In this document: piece by piece, positions 14,440 to 16,990 of the stretch | Layout: the number at the start of each line of letters is the position of its first letter | How positions within the stretch are numbered: the stretch's first letter is position 1 | Assembly (NCBI GenBank): GCA_009776695.1 | Contig: WRNI01000020.1 | Coordinates: 1 to 16,990, forward strand | Direction: 5' to 3' | DNA from: Methanomassiliicoccaceae archaeon | Lineage (GTDB): Archaea > Thermoplasmatota > Thermoplasmata > Methanomassiliicoccales > Methanomethylophilaceae | DNA: 16,990 nucleotides | The notes under the pieces: generated by a model | Told to the model about the DNA's origin: nothing | Seen by the model: the letters and a program-made list of their open reading frames with translations, nothing else | Database searches by the model: none | Program-made: the position numbers and the translations under genes

Positions 14440-14862
14440 GTGTACAGTATGAGTCCTAGGTCAGGGGAACTTATGAGCGATGACGCTATCATGGCTCGCT
14501 ACAAAAATGACGGGGAATGGGGTCTTATGGTGTCTGTCGATCTCGGCGGATGCGACCCGAAGAAGATCACAAGCAAAGACGTCATAACAAAGTTTGCGAT
14601 AGAGCTTGCCGACTACATAAACATGAAAAGATACGGCGACCCGATAGTGGTCAGATTCGGCGAGAATGACAAGGTCGCAGGTTATTCGCTGGTGCAGCTG
14701 ATAGAGACGTCACAGATATCCGGGCATTTTGCCGACAGCACGGACAGGGCGTTCATTGATGTGTTCTCGTGCAGAGAGTTCCCGCCGAAAAAGACGGCAG
14801 AGTTCTGTAAAAATTATTTCGGCGCAAAGACGATGGAGTACGCGATAGCGTTCAGGAACTGA
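14440..14862 (+). CDS. S-adenosylmethionine decarboxylase-like proenzyme (SpeD family, class 1 prokaryotic type)
   Basis: A 140-residue member of the pyruvoyl-dependent AdoMet decarboxylase family, which self-cleaves before a serine to form the pyruvoyl cofactor. Seen: VDLGGCD at 33-39, GYSLVQLIETSQISGHF at 81-97 and FIDVFSC at 105-111. Lined up without gaps on the Thermotoga enzyme (Ser55, Ser63, His68, Cys83 as I recall), S83, S91, H96 and C111 fall at exactly matching spacings, so processing and catalytic residues are kept. The cleavage junction is T90-S91 rather than the canonical Glu-Ser, and the following His is Gln. It may make decarboxylated AdoMet for polyamines, or be a neofunctionalised member acting on another amino acid; no spermidine synthase is nearby. 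Start GTG is supported by GGTGAT. Single-gene unit. Confidence 0.78.
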   Translation: MYSMSPRSGELMSDDAIMARYKNDGEWGLMVSVDLGGCDPKKITSKDVITKFAIELADYINMKRYGDPIVVRFGENDKVAGYSLVQLIETSQISGHFADSTDRAFIDVFSCREFPPKKTAEFCKNYFGAKTMEYAIAFRN

Positions 14863-14967
14863 CCGTCATATCAGATCTTATCAGACATTATCAAACCTCT
14901 TCCGTTTTTAATTCATATGCATGCGCAGCATAAGATCATTGCCGCATGACGCCGTACCGCGCAGAAA

Positions 14968-14977
14968 AATATAATTA
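14968..14977 (+). promoter_or_regulatory. TATA box of the 191-residue unknown gene
   Basis: AATATAATTA; expected start about 26 nt downstream near 14998, giving a leader of about 19 nt with GGAAGGA (15004-15010) six nt before the ATG at 15017. Confidence 0.5.
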
Positions 14978-15016
14978 ACGACATTATCATGAAAGACGGG
15001 GCAGGAAGGATACGAG

Positions 15017-15592
15017 ATGTATCAGATATTCATCGCAATAGCGATCGCGGCCAAGATCGCCCGCGACAATCTTAAGAACTATCTTATCGCGTGCGAATAC
15101 ATACAGATCGATCCTTCCGAGGCGCATGATATAACGTTCATAGAGAGGAGAGTGAGGCACGTTCTTTCAAAATGGGGAAGGGGCGACGATCCGAACGATG
15201 TCAGGACGCTCCGTACGGTCACGGACAGATATCTCAGTAACATGAGGCACGGGCATCCCGACGGCCCTCCGCCGCCGGGGTTCACGGAGCACATAAAATA
15301 TTTTGAGCCGGGAAAGGGGCCGCACGCATTTCAGACGGCACAGTTCTGGGGCAGAGAGCCGCCTGAAAATAAGATCGGCAATGCTCTGGCGCTCCCGGCG
15401 CCGGAGAAGTTCGCGCAGAACTGCAGAAAACTGATAGAAGAGGGAAAATTAAAAATTCTCGCGGGCACAGTGAGCGAAGAGTACGTCAAGAAAGAGCTGA
15501 GGCAGGACAATTATGATAATTACGTAAAGGCGACAAAACCGCCGGACGCCCTTCCGATGCAGAAGTGGACCTTCGACCCGTATCCAAAGTGA
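15017..15592 (+). CDS. Unrecognised 191-residue protein
   Basis: I do not recognise this protein. The N-terminus (MYQIFIAIAIAAKIARDNLKN) is a short hydrophobic stretch that runs into a charged helix; it is not a clear signal peptide. The middle has a Gly/Pro-rich segment HPDGPPPPGFTEH (about residues 79-91) and FEPGKGPHAFQTAQFWGREPP, the C-terminus is charged with WTFDPYPK at the end. No cysteine cluster, Walker motif or obvious catalytic pattern. It has its own promoter and a GGAAGGA ribosome site, normal base composition and codon use, so it is very likely expressed. It ends 58 bp from the tRNA-Leu gene on the other strand. Confidence 0.75.
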   Translation: MYQIFIAIAIAAKIARDNLKNYLIACEYIQIDPSEAHDITFIERRVRHVLSKWGRGDDPNDVRTLRTVTDRYLSNMRHGHPDGPPPPGFTEHIKYFEPGKGPHAFQTAQFWGREPPENKIGNALALPAPEKFAQNCRKLIEEGKLKILAGTVSEEYVKKELRQDNYDNYVKATKPPDALPMQKWTFDPYPK

Positions 15593-15650
15593 ACATTCAG
15601 GCAATATTCGGAACGAGTATTTAAACAGCATTCAGACAGCATTCGAAAAG

Positions 15651-15734
15651 TGCAGGGGGAGAGATTTGAACTCTCGGACCACTAAGGACAGGATCCTAAG
15701 TCCTGCGTCTTTGGCCAGGCTTGACTACCCCTGC
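15651..15734 (-). tRNA. tRNA-Leu (anticodon UAG)
   Basis: On the minus strand the acceptor arms GCAGGGG and CCCCTGC pair fully, with discriminator A. The anticodon stem is CAGGA/TCCTG around the loop CTTAGGA, giving anticodon TAG. The T arm is GAGAG-TTCAAAT-CTCTC. A long variable arm (class II) and the D-loop AGCCTGGCC fit leucine. 84 nt, no intron, CCA not encoded. An AT-rich block at 15749-15766 lies upstream as a possible promoter. Confidence 0.95.
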
Positions 15735-15841
15735 GCACTTCGTCCAATCAATAATTCATTAATATCCGTTGCGGTGCGCGGCACCGGGTCCCGTAATTTA
15801 TCGGACAGGCACGGCAATGCGGACGCCGTTCAGCCAAGACG

Positions 15842-15851
15842 TTATATATAT
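15842..15851 (+). promoter_or_regulatory. Upstream TATA-like box (TTATATATAT)
   Basis: A nearly self-complementary AT box about 125 bp before the methyltransferase N-terminal frame. It could be a second, distal promoter for that gene or, read on the minus strand, a promoter towards the tRNA. Orientation cannot be decided. Confidence 0.3.
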
Positions 15852-15913
15852 GAGGATGCGCGGGACCCCGCCGATCGCATGGCCCTACGGCATTCTGGAC
15901 ACGCTCGCAATAA

Positions 15914-15921
15914 TATTATAT
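15914..15921 (+). promoter_or_regulatory. TATA box of the methyltransferase gene
   Basis: TATTATAT; expected start near 15943, giving a leader of about 25 nt with the strong GGAGG site (15956-15960) seven nt before TTG 15968. Confidence 0.5.
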
Positions 15922-15967
15922 TGTCATATCGGCTTATGACCATTACAAAGGGAAAGGAGGAAAGAAG

Positions 15968-16057
15968 TTGTCTGAAGGAAAATTAGTTAACGGACCGAAC
16001 AGCGCCGTCGCCGGAAGACCTGTGCGGGAGAGGAAGGGGGTGTTCCGGACATGGTGA
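15968..16057 (+). other. 29-codon frame with strong ribosome site, N-terminal segment of the methyltransferase or leader peptide
   Basis: TTG 15968 follows GGAGG by seven nt. The frame encodes MSEGKLVNGPNSAVAGRPVR and ends RERKGVFRTW before TGA at 16055-16057. Third codon positions are rich in G/C as in the body of the gene, while the alternative frame here is mostly arginine, so this frame looks translated. It overlaps the next start as ATGGTGA. One extra base between about 16036 and 16055, for example in the G5 run at 16036-16040, would fuse it to the downstream frame. Confidence 0.5.
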
Positions 16058-16990
16058 CGGGACTGGACGTATCCATGGCGGCGGTCATGAACGATAAGAG
16101 CGCCGGCAGGCTGTGCGTCGCACCCGCCGCCTGCGGCATCAACCGCAAGCTCGTGAACGGCGGCGTCTCTTACAGGGACTGGGCGCACGACCCGAAGCTT
16201 TTCGCGCAGTCGTACATCGAGGGGTCGAAAGCATTCGGCTCCGACATGATCATCGGTCTGATGGACCTTTCCGTCATGGCCGGCGACCTCGGCGCCCATG
16301 TGCGGTTCGACAAGGAGAACACGCCGTTCGTCGACAGGACGATCATCGGGAGCGCAGAGGACTACGAGAATCTGAGCGTGCCGGACATAAGGAAGGGAAG
16401 GTCCCGCGTGTTGCTCGACGGGACGAAGATCTTCTGCGATGCGCTCAAAGCGACCACCAATGTAGGCGGGTTCCTCGAGGGCCCGCTGCTCGTGCTGACG
16501 CAGAGCGCGGGCGCGGAAAGGGTGTTCATGGACATGTTCACCAATCCCTCGGCGGTCCACAAGGCATTGGGGACGATAACGGAGTACGATGCCGTGATGG
16601 TAAAGGAAATGGCCAAGACGGGCGTCGGGGGACTCTGCTGGGACTATCTGTGGGGCAACTACTCATGCCTCGGCGATGCGGAGTACGACGAGTTCGAGGG
16701 ATGCGGGAAGTACGCAGGCGGCCTCAACGCCCTCACCGCGAAAGAAGGAATGGGACTTTCGGTTCACAACTGCGCCGACCTTCCGCACCTGGACACCCAG
16801 ATCAAAAGTTTCAAGCCTGTGATCTATTCAATGGCGTACTATCCGCTGATACCGGGGTCGCCGTCAGCAAAAGACGTAATAGAGCAGGGATACTGCGACA
16901 ACTGCCTCGTGGGCGGCCAGATAGACCCGCAGCTTTTCGTGAGAGCGTCGGCGGAGAAGATGACGGAAGTGACGAAAGAACTGTGCACGG
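16051..16990 (+). CDS. UroD/MtaA-family corrinoid:coenzyme M methyltransferase-like protein (3' partial)
   Basis: The frame is open from ATG 16051 to the window end (313 codons), so the C-terminus is missing. The fold is that of uroporphyrinogen decarboxylase-related methyltransferases, which in methanogens move methyl groups between corrinoid proteins and coenzyme M. Seen: LCVAPAACG, the segment GSDMIIGLMDLSVMAGDLGAH, VGGFLEGPLLVLTQ, CWDYLWGNYS, and the HxC motif VHNCAD with H239 and C241, the positions expected for zinc ligands in MtaA/MtbA-type enzymes; the third ligand would be beyond the window. CDNC at 282-285 is an extra cysteine pair. The UroD-like core starts close to this ATG, so the body may be complete without the upstream frame. 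Which methyl donor it serves (methanol, methylamines, methyl sulfides) cannot be told. Confidence 0.78.
   Translation, partial: MVTGLDVSMAAVMNDKSAGRLCVAPAACGINRKLVNGGVSYRDWAHDPKLFAQSYIEGSKAFGSDMIIGLMDLSVMAGDLGAHVRFDKENTPFVDRTIIGSAEDYENLSVPDIRKGRSRVLLDGTKIFCDALKATTNVGGFLEGPLLVLTQSAGAERVFMDMFTNPSAVHKALGTITEYDAVMVKEMAKTGVGGLCWDYLWGNYSCLGDAEYDEFEGCGKYAGGLNALTAKEGMGLSVHNCADLPHLDTQIKSFKPVIYSMAYYPLIPGSPSAKDVIEQGYCDNCLVGGQIDPQLFVRASAEKMTEVTKELCT

Larger units (their letters stand above)
15735..15967. other. Interval between tRNA-Leu and the methyltransferase gene
   Basis: No protein gene is seen. It contains the AT-rich tRNA upstream block (15749-15766), a GC-rich hairpin GGTGC-GCG-GCACC (15773-15785) followed by CGGG-T-CCCG (15785-15793), and two TATA-like boxes facing the methyltransferase. 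Confidence 0.5.

Noticed and set aside
15943..16560. Long minus-strand open frame (205 codons) over the methyltransferase
   Set aside because: It is antisense to a frame with clear UroD/MtaA-type motifs and encodes arginine- and histidine-rich sequence with no family pattern.

Overview
The window looks like the chromosome of a methanogenic archaeon of the Thermoplasmatota, most probably Methanomassiliicoccales; that placement is an inference. It rests on archaeal-type riboflavin/FAD enzymes (a lumazine-synthase-like RibC and a nucleotidyltransferase-type FAD synthase), a bifunctional phosphoglucose/phosphomannose isomerase, a corrinoid adenosyltransferase, a UroD/MtaA-type methyltransferase, archaeal TATA boxes placed about 25-28 nt before start codons, and GGTGAT-type ribosome binding sites. 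No 16S rRNA or mcr gene is present to confirm it.

Layout. 1-4175: 3' part of a very large surface protein made of at least eleven RCC1 repeats, eight fibronectin type III domains and a C-terminal membrane anchor. 4330-5526: a PLP aminotransferase with its own promoter. 5556-7576 (minus strand): a compact operon ribB-ribL-ribC-ribH, covering the ribulose-phosphate branch, lumazine, riboflavin and FAD. 7762-10135: phosphoglucose/phosphomannose isomerase followed by serine hydroxymethyltransferase, joined by a perfect 16-bp tandem duplication. 10267-11127: an HSL-type alpha/beta hydrolase. 11135-12511 (minus): a DUF362 double-[4Fe-4S] protein followed by a small SemiSWEET/PQ-loop-like membrane protein. 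12612-13157: the cobalamin adenosyltransferase, divergent from the DUF362 gene, with a 20-bp perfect palindrome at the DUF362 promoter. 13280-14089: an AT-rich DUF3800-like gene that looks acquired. 14090-14439: a gene-poor stretch with an orphan promoter. 14440-14862: a SpeD-like AdoMet decarboxylase with an unusual cleavage junction. 15017-15592: an unrecognised protein. 15651-15734 (minus): tRNA-Leu(UAG). 15968-16990: a corrinoid/CoM-type methyltransferase cut by the window end, whose N-terminal segment lies in a different frame from the body.

Functional links. The genes are mostly single transcription units or short operons of central metabolism and cofactor supply: flavin/FAD, one-carbon units through glyA, corrinoid activation, and methyl transfer. 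CobA and the methyltransferase both belong to corrinoid-dependent chemistry, although they are 3 kb apart and not in one operon. Many promoters appear to give leaderless mRNAs, with Shine-Dalgarno sites kept for internal operon genes and a few genes with leaders. The points most worth a second look are the frame break in the methyltransferase, the T-S processing site in the SpeD homologue, the palindromic candidate operator between the DUF362 and cobA promoters, the AT-rich DUF3800 island with an orphan promoter beside it, and the RCC1/FnIII surface protein.
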